The position numbers and the translations under genes were made by a program. Of a DNA stretch of 64,000 bases, positions 26,735-35,346 are shown piece by piece. This DNA is from UBA4427 sp045106235 (lineage in GTDB: Bacteria; Myxococcota_A; UBA9160; UBA4427): assembly GCA_045106235.1 (NCBI GenBank), contig JBGCEJ010000011.1, positions 124,001-188,000 on the forward strand, in the 5' to 3' direction. A model generated the notes under the pieces. It saw only the letters and a list, made by a program, of their open reading frames with translations. It was not told where the DNA came from and did no database searches. The first letter of the stretch is position 1. Each line of letters starts with the position of its first letter.

Positions 26735-28015
26735 TTGAGTCGTTTCGTGATTCAGGGAGGACGCCCGCTCGAAGGGGAGATTCGCGCGAGCGGCAGCAAG
26801 AACGCCGCGCTGCCGATGATCGCGGCGGCGCTCCTGACCGACGAAGAAGTCGTTCTTGAAAACGTCCCGTCGATTCGCGACGTCGACGTGATGCTGGAGA
26901 TCGCGGGCGTGCTGGGCGCCGAGGTTTCTCGGCTCGACGATCGCATCACGATTCGCGCTGCGAACCTGAAGGACCAGCAGCTTCCTCATGAACTCTGCGA
27001 GCGGGTGCGCACTTCTGTTCTTTTTGTCGCGCCGCTTCTTCATCGACTGGGTCGTGCCAAATTGCATCCACCCGGTGGTGACGGCATTGGTCGGCGACGT
27101 CTCGACACGCATTTTTACGGACTGCGCTCGATGGGCGCGGAAGTTGATGATCGCGAATTCGAGTTTATTGCGAATGAGCGACTCAAGGGAGCGATGCTCT
27201 TCTTTGACGAAGCGAGCGTGACGGCGACCGAGCATATCCTGATGGCGGCGGCTTTGGCCGATGGCACGACGACGATTTTGAACGCGGCGAGCGAACCGCA
27301 TGTGATGGATCTCGCGACGCTGTTAGTTTCGATGGGCGCGCAGATCGAGGGGCTCTATACGAATACGCTCACGGTTACGGGTGTGGACCGGCTGCATGGC
27401 GCGACTCACCGTGTCGTATCGGATCACATCGAAGTGGGTTCTTACCTCGCGCTCGCTGCTGCGACGGGGGGCGGCATCACGATTCACGATACTGTGCGCG
27501 GCCATTACTGGATGATGCATCGCGTATTTGAGCGCTTTGGGATCGAACTCGATATCAAGAGCGACCGGATCGTGATGCCTGCCGGGCAAACGCCGAAGGT
27601 TCAGATGGATGCGGGAGGAAAGATTCCCCAGGTGGATGACGGGCCTTGGCCGCAGTTCCCGACGGATATGATGAGTCCTTTCCTTGTTCTGGCGACGCAG
27701 AGCGAGGGCACGATCCTGTTTTTCGAAAAGATGTTCGAAGGGCGTATGTACTTTGTGGATCCGCTGATCCAGATGGGGGCAAATGCGATTATTTGCGACC
27801 CCCATCGCGTGATTATCTCCGGGCGCGCTCAGCTTTCGGGGCAGACTGTGCGGAGTCCTGATATCCGCGCGGGCATGGCCATGATCATTGCTGCGCTCTG
27901 CGCAACGCGACGGCCCTGCATCGTACAGAACGCGGAAATCGTTGACCGCGGCTACGAGCGGGTCGAGGAGAAGCTTCGCGCTTTGGGTGCGGACATCGTC
28001 CGGGAAGCCGACTGA
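26735..28015 (+). CDS. murA: UDP-N-acetylglucosamine 1-carboxyvinyltransferase (Asp-type MurA)
   Basis: A 426-residue enzyme that transfers enolpyruvate from PEP to UDP-GlcNAc, the first committed step of peptidoglycan synthesis. The TTG start at 26735 is chosen for its GAGGAGA site 6 bases upstream; this gives the normal N-terminus SRFVIQGGRPLEGEI with Lys22 in SGSKNAALP. Other active-site parts are FPTDM (Asp311) and IRAGMAM. In place of the usual Cys in PGGC-x-IG, this protein has PPGGDGIG (Asp116). Asp at this position is known from mycobacterial, chlamydial and Borrelia MurA and prevents covalent attack by fosfomycin. Single gene with its own promoter region. Confidence 0.93.
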   Translation: MSRFVIQGGRPLEGEIRASGSKNAALPMIAAALLTDEEVVLENVPSIRDVDVMLEIAGVLGAEVSRLDDRITIRAANLKDQQLPHELCERVRTSVLFVAPLLHRLGRAKLHPPGGDGIGRRRLDTHFYGLRSMGAEVDDREFEFIANERLKGAMLFFDEASVTATEHILMAAALADGTTTILNAASEPHVMDLATLLVSMGAQIEGLYTNTLTVTGVDRLHGATHRVVSDHIEVGSYLALAAATGGGITIHDTVRGHYWMMHRVFERFGIELDIKSDRIVMPAGQTPKVQMDAGGKIPQVDDGPWPQFPTDMMSPFLVLATQSEGTILFFEKMFEGRMYFVDPLIQMGANAIICDPHRVIISGRAQLSGQTVRSPDIRAGMAMIIAALCATRRPCIVQNAEIVDRGYERVEEKLRALGADIVREAD

Positions 28016-28044
28016 CGCTTGCGTTGGGCTGCTTGTTAGGGCGA

Positions 28045-29970
28045 CTAGGGCTGGGAGGGCTGCGGGATCGTTACGGATTGTTCCGTTGCGTAGGGGGCGT
28101 GCAACGGATGCTGCCCACTGAGCTGCTGCTCGGCCGGATGCGTCTTCCGCAGCGCCGCTTCGCTTGAGTCCGTAGAGGCGCCGCCTGCTGCAGAGGCGCC
28201 GCCTGCTGCAAGAACGCCGCCTAATGCAAGAGCGGCCGCCTCGGCTTCTTCGAGGGGGTGGCTGAGTGATGAGGGAGACGTCTCGAATTTCGCCTGAGCG
28301 CGGTTCGCGTAGATCTTCTCGGCTGCGCTTGCTTTGGGCCAGTCGATGCGAACGAGGAAGATGACTTTTCCTGGCTCCTTCGATGCGATTCGGAGCAGGA
28401 GTTTCTGGGGTGGAGCGGTGCGGACGAAGGCGGGATGATGCGTCTTGGCTTCAAGGCGCTCGATGCCCCAGCCAAGAAGCCCACTTAGACAAGCGACGAG
28501 AAGCTCTTCGTCGCCTGCGATTTCGGCGGGAGCATCCTGGGTATCGACTCGGAGCGTGACGTCGCTCTGCGCCTGAACCGCATAGCGTGCTCGCTCCGTG
28601 AGCTTGTCAGTCTCGGTCCAGTCGCCTGAGGTGGATTCGCCGTTCGTTGCGGTGAGGGCGTGTTCGACGGCTTGGTCGAAATGTTTCGTAGGGGTAGTTT
28701 TGTAGACGGCGGGATCAGCGGTGGAGGTCGCGCTGTGTGACGCCGTAGGGATGATGAGCTCCGACGGGTCTGCGCTTTCTGTGGCATCGCCTAACGCTCT
28801 TAGCGTTGCGACGAAGCGCCACGCGCCTTCCCATCCCCGAGTTCGGTTCTCGCTGCCGCTGGGCAGAGGGAGTGAGTCGGATGCGGCGGATTCTTCCTGG
28901 GACACTCGGTCCGAAAGGCAGTAGGTGCGTGCCATCAGCTCGACTGCGACGCGCCGCCCGCCTGCGGCGTGGAGCGTGAGCCGTTCGCGAATGGCGGATT
29001 GTCCCGCAGATTCAGTAAAGAGCCGCTCGAAACGCTCGGTGACAAGCGCATGGAATTCGTTCGGGATCCAGAGGCGAAAATGGCTGCCGGTGACCTGTTC
29101 GGGGGTGTAGCCAAGGAGTTCGTACACGGCGGCGCTGACGTAGGCGACCTGTCCGTCTTCGTCGATTTCGCAGAGCACGTCGACCGAGGCATCATTCCGC
29201 TCGCGGAAGCGCTGCTCGTTCTTTTCGAGCTCAGTATGGGCCTGCATCAATGCATCGTGTTTCGCATGGAGTTCGAGCTGTTGATCTTCGAGGAAGCGTA
29301 GGACCGAGCCCGCGGAAAAGATCATCTGGAAAAAGCGGCGAGTGCGGGCGAAGGCGGTTCTGGAAGGCGGAACCATGATCTGGAAATGAGCCTCGCGATC
29401 CTTGATTTCCGCACTGACGATGGCATCAGGGAGGCCCAGGATGCGGGGCAGGGCTCGAGCGCCTCCCGCCGCGATATGGAAAATCTGCGGGCAGGCCCGG
29501 AGCGAGTGGCTGAGATTGGCCCGAATCGTGAAATCCGTGGAATCTGTGGAATCCGCGGAATTTTTGACAGAGGCGCGGTGGATCGAGGACTCGATGCCCG
29601 GCATCGCCCTTCGAAGAGCCCATCGGCTCGCAGCCCGGTAAAGGGTGTAGGGCGAGGCCGTTAGGCCGGCGAAAGACTGGATCGCGCGGGCGGGCTTCAT
29701 CTCGCAGATCATCTCACCGAGATTCTCGAGCTCGCCGACTCCACCGACTTCATTTTCGAGACGTCCCAGGAACTCGGCGAAATGAGTCCACTCGACATTC
29801 CTCGCCACCCGGCCGTGGCCATCAACAAAGATAGGCAGATCGCCAATCAAGTCGGTGACGGAGATGTCTCGTCGCGAAATCGCAGAAAAAAAATCCGTTA
29901 GGAAACGGGCGGAGACCCACCCGGCTTCTTCTGTTGTCGTCTGAGAGGCCGAAATCGGGCCGGAAGTCAT
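28045..29970 (-). CDS. PAS-domain signalling protein with degenerate kinase-like C-terminus
   Basis: A 641-residue cytoplasmic protein. The start at ATG 29970 is uncertain, since the frame continues to 30084 and the ribosome site is weak. The N-terminal 230 residues form an unrecognised helical sensory domain; a perfect 9-base repeat there encodes ADSTDSTDF. A PAS domain follows at about 265-375 (VLCEIDEDGQVAYVSAAVYELLGYTPEQVTG). The C-terminal part contains DEELLVACLSGLLGWGIE, which resembles the N-box of a histidine-kinase ATPase, but there is no phosphorylatable His box and no G-boxes. The tail has two GGASAAGGAS-like repeats. It may be a pseudokinase or scaffold. It ends convergent with murA. 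Confidence 0.65.
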   Translation of the reverse strand: MTSGPISASQTTTEEAGWVSARFLTDFFSAISRRDISVTDLIGDLPIFVDGHGRVARNVEWTHFAEFLGRLENEVGGVGELENLGEMICEMKPARAIQSFAGLTASPYTLYRAASRWALRRAMPGIESSIHRASVKNSADSTDSTDFTIRANLSHSLRACPQIFHIAAGGARALPRILGLPDAIVSAEIKDREAHFQIMVPPSRTAFARTRRFFQMIFSAGSVLRFLEDQQLELHAKHDALMQAHTELEKNEQRFRERNDASVDVLCEIDEDGQVAYVSAAVYELLGYTPEQVTGSHFRLWIPNEFHALVTERFERLFTESAGQSAIRERLTLHAAGGRRVAVELMARTYCLSDRVSQEESAASDSLPLPSGSENRTRGWEGAWRFVATLRALGDATESADPSELIIPTASHSATSTADPAVYKTTPTKHFDQAVEHALTATNGESTSGDWTETDKLTERARYAVQAQSDVTLRVDTQDAPAEIAGDEELLVACLSGLLGWGIERLEAKTHHPAFVRTAPPQKLLLRIASKEPGKVIFLVRIDWPKASAAEKIYANRAQAKFETSPSSLSHPLEEAEAAALALGGVLAAGGASAAGGASTDSSEAALRKTHPAEQQLSGQHPLHAPYATEQSVTIPQPSQP

Positions 29971-30352
29971 GACGCTTGAACTGCCTCTTTCTCGGGTTTT
30001 ACGCGCACAGGATCGCACAATTGCGAGTCGCTTGTTGCTCAGTTTGGCGTTTTTGCTCCCCTGGGGTAAATTTCCTTCTCTCAATCCATCTCGCGAGCAC
30101 GATCACAGCCTGTGAGCCGGCGTGATGTCCTATCTGGAGGGGACTCGCGCTATCCTCCGGCGATCTATCCCACACCCCAGACGCGATGCCGACGAAGCCA
30201 CCAGGCGATTCGGGACGCACATGGATAGGGGAGGCTGCGTGCGGCCGACCACGTGCTGGACTCAATCCGGAATCCCGAACGGGGTGATCCCTGACCGCTC
30301 AATCGAGTCGGCTGGCCACTCCGCGAGGCAATCGTCGCTCTCGGTGCGCGTA
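29971..30352. other. Divergent intergenic region between the PAS protein and a receptor kinase
   Basis: About 380 bases with no convincing gene. It contains the inverted repeat TCACAGCCTGTGA (30103-30115) and a GGAGG...CCTCC pair (30137-30161). An open frame from 30122 joins the kinase gene but has no coding character before about 30350, so part of this stretch is probably leader DNA. Confidence 0.5.
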
Positions 30353-33300
30353 ATGCGCCCTCACGGAGCCGATGGACAGTCTTGCGTGAAATCGGCAGCT
30401 CGCCTGATTCTGCTTTCGATGGTCGGCTTCGGGCTACTGGGTAGCGGGAACGCCCTTGCGACGACGCGCCTTGATTCGGCGCTCGATGGGCCCTGGCGCT
30501 GGCTCGAGCCGGCAATGTCCCAGCTGCATTTTTCCGATGGACTTGAGGCGGGCCCCTGGCTCGAGTCTGCGGTGAGCCTCGATCCGATTCGCCGTGAAGA
30601 TACTGTGGAGGCCATTGGCCGAACCCTCGACGTCGAGACGCCCCCAGAGACCGCGGAGATACCGGAAAATGAGCCGGCGGTTCAGGCTTCGATTCTTCGG
30701 CGGGCGGCGCTGGACTCGGCTCGGCTCCTTGAGGCGGCGGGAGCTTCCGCCGCCGCGGCAGAGGCCTACGCAAAAGTGGTGGCTTCGGGCGACGTCGTCC
30801 TGGTGGATATTTGGCATGGCCTCGCGGTGAACTACGCGCGCGCAGGGAACGCAGAGCGCGCTGAACGAGCCTTCCTCTTTGGGCTGGACGCTTCGGGTCG
30901 CGCTTCCGATCAGATTCGACTTCGCTACGACCTCGCGGGTTTCTACGCTCAGCAGGGACGTCTCTTGGAGTCGATCGCGGTGGTCGAGGCGCTGATCCCT
31001 CACGCGCCGGATTCGCGAGAACTCACCCGTGCTCGGAATGCGCTGCGTTACTCCGTCGAATTGGCCGCGCAGGTCCAGCCCCGAAGTGGTTTTGTGGAAT
31101 GGCCCACGCCGGAACCTGAACCCGGTTGGGAAGGGGTGAACCCGCGTGTGGCGAACGCCGCCGAAAGTCTTCCTGAACCTGTGCGGGACAGGCTTCTTCC
31201 CGTGGCTCAGAGCCTTGTGGGCGACGAGGGGACGCGCTCGGCGTTGTTTGCGGGAGCGGGCGCACTTGTTCTGCTCGCGGGCTTCGTGTTAGTTCGGCAG
31301 CGCGGCGATCTTGCGATTTCCCTTGAATATCCCGAGGAGCTTCGCGGGATTTTCCGGGTGCGTGTGCGAAGCGGGAGCCGGCCCTTACCTGACGCTGCGA
31401 CCGAGAAGATGCTTCGCGAAGGCGGTGCGTCTACGCGTAAAGAACATCATATGGTGTCGCGCGAGACCCAGTTCCAGAGGCTCTTTACGGGGCGCTATCA
31501 GGTGGTTGTCGACGGATTGCTAATCGATCCCGCGACGGACGAGGTACTCGGCCAGATCCATGAAGAGAAGGTCGTTCGGGTTCGCCACAAGCGGACCGTT
31601 CGGGTCGAGTTCGACGAACATCCGACCACATGCCCGATCGATTTGTCGGTGGTTTGGGGCGAGCGACCGGCGCATGAAGCGCAGATCACCGTACCTGGAC
31701 TAATCGACAAGCCGCGGGCAGCGACCCGTGGGACGATTCGGCTACTTCTGCCTAAGGGCGACTACCGTCTCCTGATCGGTTGCGGGGATCGCGTGTTTGA
31801 CCGAGAGCTCTCGGTTTCAAGCTTCCGCCCCTCTGCTTTTGTCCTCGATGTGCTCGAGGAAGAAGCGGTCTTCAAGGGCTGTCCGCCGGCGGTGGACCCG
31901 TACCTTGTTGGAGATCTGCCGGGCGTGGCGAAGGCGCTTGAACGCGACGGTCAGTCCGCATTGGGCTTCCGATTGCTCGCGACCAATCATGAAGCGGAAG
32001 GCGATTTGGGACGCGCGGCCGACTTTTATGAATCGGCCGGTGACCCGACTCAGGCGGCTCGGTTGCGACTCGCTCAGGGGGATCCGGGCCGCGCGGCCGC
32101 GCTCTTTGAGCAAGCGGGATCTTGGCTGGATGCGGCCGAGGCACATAAGGTGGACGACGCGATTGAGCGCGCGGGTGACTGCTATGAAACCGCCCTCGAC
32201 TACGAGCGGGCGATCGAATGCTACCGAGAAGCGGGAGCGATCGACAAATGGGTCACTGCGCTCGAGCGATATGGGCGTGTTTTTGAGGCATCGAAGCTCG
32301 CGATTGAACATAGCCAGAGGCCCCGCGCGATTCGGCTCTTGCAAAGGGTTGAAGCGACGGATCCCGATTTTCGCGAGGCCTGCGGATTGTTGGCAGAAGC
32401 CTTCGAAACCGAAGGGCATTTCGATCTCGCCGCTGCCAAACTCAACGAATATATTGGAACCTTCCGGCCGGACTACGCGACCGCGGAAACCTACTCACGC
32501 CTGTCGGAGTTGTGGGAGAACGCGGGGCATAACGAACGCGCACTCGAAGTATTGGAAGACTTGCGCCGTCGCGAGCCGACCTTTCCGAACATCGCGGCTC
32601 GAATCGAATTGTTGCGCAAAGCGCGAAGTGCGTCCGGGCATCTGTTCAACTCCTCGGGCGGCCGGCCGCTCGATCAGGGGGCGACGGCCTTTGTCGGAGA
32701 CGTTCGCTATGAGCTTCTCGAGGAGATTGGGCGGGGCGGGATGGGGGTCGTCTACCGCGCCCGGGATTCTCGTCTCGACCGGATCGTGGCGCTCAAGCGG
32801 CTGCCAGAGGGCTTGCGGCGGCATCATCCCCGGGCCTTGCAGTTCTTCTTGCGCGAGGCGCAGTCTGCGGCTCGACTGAACCACCCCAATATCGTGACGG
32901 TTTTCGATGCCGATCAGCAGGACGGCCAGTTCTTCATCACGATGGAGCTTCTCGAAGGCCAGCCCCTACACACGATTCTGCATGAGCGGGGGCAGCTTTC
33001 GCCGTCAAACGTCTTGGGCATAGCACGACAGGCCTGCCGCGGTCTGGAATACGCCCACGGCCAGGGCATCGTTCACCGCGATATCAAGACGGCGAACCTC
33101 TTCGTGACGACGGACCGGATCGTGAAGATCATGGATTTCGGGCTCGCGAAGGTTTTGGAGGAAGTCCGCGGAGCGACCACGATGGTCTCGGGAACGCCGT
33201 ACTACATGTCGCCCGAGCAGGTTCTCGGTCAAGACGTGGATCATCGATCGGATCTCTACTCCTTTGGTGTCACCCTCTTCGAGCTCTCGACGGGCGTCGT

Positions 33301-33490
33301 CCCCTTTGATACCGGCGAGGTCGCCTATCACCATCGGCATACGCCGGTTCCCGATCCTCAGGTGATTCGCCCAGATCTCCCCGATGATCTTGCCCAGTTG
33401 ATCTTGAAACTTTTGTCTAAGGATCCTGAAGATCGATACGCGACGGCGAGCGATATGCTGAAGGTGCTCACCGAAATGGATCACGAGTAA
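30353..33490 (+). CDS. Large receptor-like protein: periplasmic TPR region, TM helix, TPR and C-terminal Ser/Thr kinase
   Basis: About 1045 residues from ATG 30353; GTG 30386 is an alternative and the frame is open to 30122. A signal or anchor helix (LILLSMVGFGLLGSGNALA) starts the protein. Helical TPR-like repeats follow, then a transmembrane helix near residues 295-315 (ALFAGAGALVLLAGFVLV). A beta-rich middle region precedes more TPR-like helices (residues about 520-770). The kinase occupies about 783-1040: GRGGMGVVYRA, Lys in VALKRL, HRDIKTAN near 908, DFGLAK and the activation-segment motif SGTPYYMSPEQ. All catalytic residues look intact. Having the kinase at the C-terminus after TPR repeats is the reverse of the common PknB layout. 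Stimulus unknown. Confidence 0.85.
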   Translation: MRPHGADGQSCVKSAARLILLSMVGFGLLGSGNALATTRLDSALDGPWRWLEPAMSQLHFSDGLEAGPWLESAVSLDPIRREDTVEAIGRTLDVETPPETAEIPENEPAVQASILRRAALDSARLLEAAGASAAAAEAYAKVVASGDVVLVDIWHGLAVNYARAGNAERAERAFLFGLDASGRASDQIRLRYDLAGFYAQQGRLLESIAVVEALIPHAPDSRELTRARNALRYSVELAAQVQPRSGFVEWPTPEPEPGWEGVNPRVANAAESLPEPVRDRLLPVAQSLVGDEGTRSALFAGAGALVLLAGFVLVRQRGDLAISLEYPEELRGIFRVRVRSGSRPLPDAATEKMLREGGASTRKEHHMVSRETQFQRLFTGRYQVVVDGLLIDPATDEVLGQIHEEKVVRVRHKRTVRVEFDEHPTTCPIDLSVVWGERPAHEAQITVPGLIDKPRAATRGTIRLLLPKGDYRLLIGCGDRVFDRELSVSSFRPSAFVLDVLEEEAVFKGCPPAVDPYLVGDLPGVAKALERDGQSALGFRLLATNHEAEGDLGRAADFYESAGDPTQAARLRLAQGDPGRAAALFEQAGSWLDAAEAHKVDDAIERAGDCYETALDYERAIECYREAGAIDKWVTALERYGRVFEASKLAIEHSQRPRAIRLLQRVEATDPDFREACGLLAEAFETEGHFDLAAAKLNEYIGTFRPDYATAETYSRLSELWENAGHNERALEVLEDLRRREPTFPNIAARIELLRKARSASGHLFNSSGGRPLDQGATAFVGDVRYELLEEIGRGGMGVVYRARDSRLDRIVALKRLPEGLRRHHPRALQFFLREAQSAARLNHPNIVTVFDADQQDGQFFITMELLEGQPLHTILHERGQLSPSNVLGIARQACRGLEYAHGQGIVHRDIKTANLFVTTDRIVKIMDFGLAKVLEEVRGATTMVSGTPYYMSPEQVLGQDVDHRSDLYSFGVTLFELSTGVVPFDTGEVAYHHRHTPVPDPQVIRPDLPDDLAQLILKLLSKDPEDRYATASDMLKVLTEMDHE

Positions 33491-33687
33491 CGTCTCGCGC
33501 TCAGGCTTGTTCTGGGTTTGTCTCGAATTTGTTTCGAAATCGGACCTAATTTGTATTTGCATCCAGTCGGGGTCGTTTTTGAAGTAGACGCGTAGGCGGC
33601 TTCCTGATGCCGAAATCGAGCGTTTAGAAGATCGCTGATTTTAGGCAGTGCGCTAGAAGTACCTGACTTTGTGTCAGTTGCTTGCGA

Positions 33688-33703
33688 TGTGAGTAGGGTC
33701 ACT
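33688..33703. promoter_or_regulatory. CRP/FNR-like operator, imperfect, upstream of sigma factor gene
   Basis: TGTGAGTAGGGTCACT matches TGTGA-N6-TCACA at 9 of 10 positions. It sits about 36 bases before the sigma factor start. The spacer differs from the two perfect sites in this window, so support is weaker. Confidence 0.35.
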
Positions 33704-33738
33704 TCGTCTTGTGCTTGCGTCCGTCAGAGTGCGCGCCA

Positions 33739-34422
33739 ATGACCGCCCTCAATCCTCCCGCCACAATCACTCGAAGACGAATCCCTGTTGCGCCCGGTAT
33801 TGCGAAGCCGGCCGGACCTTACTCGAGGCCGGGTTGCGATGATCCAGGTCTCGACGCATTGGTCGATCGCTACGCGCATCGCGTTGGGTATTTTGCCCGC
33901 CGCGTTGAGCGCCGATTCGGGCTCGATGTGAGTGGGCGAGATGATCTTGAATCCGCGGGCTATTGGGGGCTCTTGAAGGCACTCAAGAATCGCCGCTCGG
34001 ATGCCCATGAGCGAGAGCTCTCCGCCTACGTTTCCCGGCGGGTCGAAGGTGCGGTGATTGACGAGGCGCGCGGCGTACTGCGCCGGGCTTCGAGTCATAC
34101 CCAATGTGATCCCGATGAGCTTGAGACGGAGTTGTGCTGTGAATGGAGCGCGGGGGACGGCCTAGCGGGTTGGGCGGCTGCAGACCCGGAAGCACTGGCG
34201 GATCTTCAGGGGCGCTGGGAGACGATCGAAGCGGCTTTCGAGCATCTGGAGCAAGAACATAAGAACCTCTTGATGGCGTATGCCTCGGGGAGGTCGCTGG
34301 CGGAGATCGCACGGAGTGCTGGATCGAGTCCCGCCCATCTGCAGAATCAAATGACCCGGATTGCACGGGTCGTGAGGGCGCAGTCGCCCGAGTTACGCCG
34401 TTTATTGCGCTTCGAGATCTAG
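33739..34422 (+). CDS. Sigma-70 family RNA polymerase sigma factor
   Basis: A 227-residue alternative sigma factor. Region 2 is seen as LVDRYAHRVGYFARRVERRFG followed by DDLESAGYWGLLKAL and SAYVSRRVEGAVIDEAR, a pattern shared with FliA/SigB-type factors. Region 4 has the helix-turn-helix LMAYASGRSLAEIARSAGSSPAHLQNQMTRI. Region 3 between them is short and unconserved (with an LCCEWSAGD stretch). The ATG at 33739 is used; a TTG at 33709 is also in frame and neither has a strong ribosome site. No anti-sigma gene is adjacent. It follows the receptor kinase gene by about 250 bases, which contain the hairpin CTGACTTTGTGTCAG. Confidence 0.8.
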   Translation: MTALNPPATITRRRIPVAPGIAKPAGPYSRPGCDDPGLDALVDRYAHRVGYFARRVERRFGLDVSGRDDLESAGYWGLLKALKNRRSDAHERELSAYVSRRVEGAVIDEARGVLRRASSHTQCDPDELETELCCEWSAGDGLAGWAAADPEALADLQGRWETIEAAFEHLEQEHKNLLMAYASGRSLAEIARSAGSSPAHLQNQMTRIARVVRAQSPELRRLLRFEI

Positions 34423-34517
34423 CCCGAACAGGCCTCCCGATCCTCTCCTGATGTTTGATTGCGCTAGTCTAGGGGGATGCATTATCGCGGCTGTATCGCC
34501 GCGGGGAGATCAAAAGC

Positions 34518-35255
34518 GTGTCAGATCAATCGAACGGACGCTCCATCATTATTGGCGCTGTGCTCGTGAGCTTCGCCATTATTGGCGGCAGTTTTTTCGT
34601 CGCGAGTTCTCTGGACCGAGCAACGAACCAGCTCGAGGCCGTGACGGCAGTGATCGAGGAAATGCCCGTCGCGGCGGCCGCGGCGCCAGGTGCTCCGCCT
34701 TCGAACCGTCCCCGACGACCGGATGCGAATCGCGAGTATGAAGTCGCGGTCGACGAGGCACCTGTTCTCGGCGGGAAAAACGCCAAGGTGACGATCGTCG
34801 AGTTTTCGGATTTCCAATGTCCCTTCTGCAATCGTGTCACACCGACCCTGACGCAAATTCAGGAAGAATACGGCGACGACGTTCGGATTGCGTTTAAGCA
34901 TATGCCGCTGTCGATCCACGCTCAGGCGCCTGCAGCCCACGCGGCCTCTGAGGCGGCGCATCGCCAGGGGAAGTTCTGGGAGATGCATGATCTTATTTTC
35001 GCGAACCAGCGTGATCTCAGCGCCGCGACCTTCGAAAAGTACGCTCAGCAGCTGGGGCTGAATGTCGAGAAGTTTAAGTCCGATTCTGCTTCGGCGGATG
35101 TTAAGAAGCGCGTTGCGGACGATCTCCGCGAGGCCAGCAAGCTCGGCATCACAGGAACGCCCTCGTTTTTCATCAACGGTCGGTACCTCTCGGGCGCCCA
35201 ACCTTTCGCGAACTTCAAACGTTTGATCGACGAGGCGCTCGAGAAGGCCTCTTGA
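34518..35255 (+). CDS. Membrane-anchored DsbA-family thioredoxin-fold protein
   Basis: A 245-residue protein from a GTG start with a GGGGAGA site 8 bases upstream. An N-terminal membrane helix (IIIGAVLVSFAIIGGSFFVA) is followed by a Pro/Ala linker. The thioredoxin fold has active-site CPFC (Cys101-Cys104) in EFSDFQCPFCNR and the cis-Pro loop GITGTPSFFING. This arrangement matches the Gram-negative and Gram-positive DsbA/BdbD-like Thioredoxin_4 group, which form or isomerise disulphides in exported proteins. The multihaem cytochromes and pilins of this organism are plausible clients. It is followed by a 12-bp repeat array. Confidence 0.88.
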   Translation: MSDQSNGRSIIIGAVLVSFAIIGGSFFVASSLDRATNQLEAVTAVIEEMPVAAAAAPGAPPSNRPRRPDANREYEVAVDEAPVLGGKNAKVTIVEFSDFQCPFCNRVTPTLTQIQEEYGDDVRIAFKHMPLSIHAQAPAAHAASEAAHRQGKFWEMHDLIFANQRDLSAATFEKYAQQLGLNVEKFKSDSASADVKKRVADDLREASKLGITGTPSFFINGRYLSGAQPFANFKRLIDEALEKAS

Positions 35256-35292
35256 TCACGGCGGGTTCGCGAGCGCCTCTCGTCTTGGCTGC

Positions 35293-35328
35293 GGTTTCGG
35301 CTTTGGTTTCGTTTTCGGTTTCGTTTTC
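35293..35328. repeat. 12-bp tandem repeat, three copies
   Basis: GGTTTCGGCTTT (35293-35304) is followed by two identical copies of GGTTTCGTTTTC (35305-35316 and 35317-35328). The array ends 18 bases before the HAD hydrolase start and just upstream of its ribosome site. It may be a slippage-prone leader element. Confidence 0.75.
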
Positions 35329-35346
35329 GCGGAGAGGGACCGAAGG

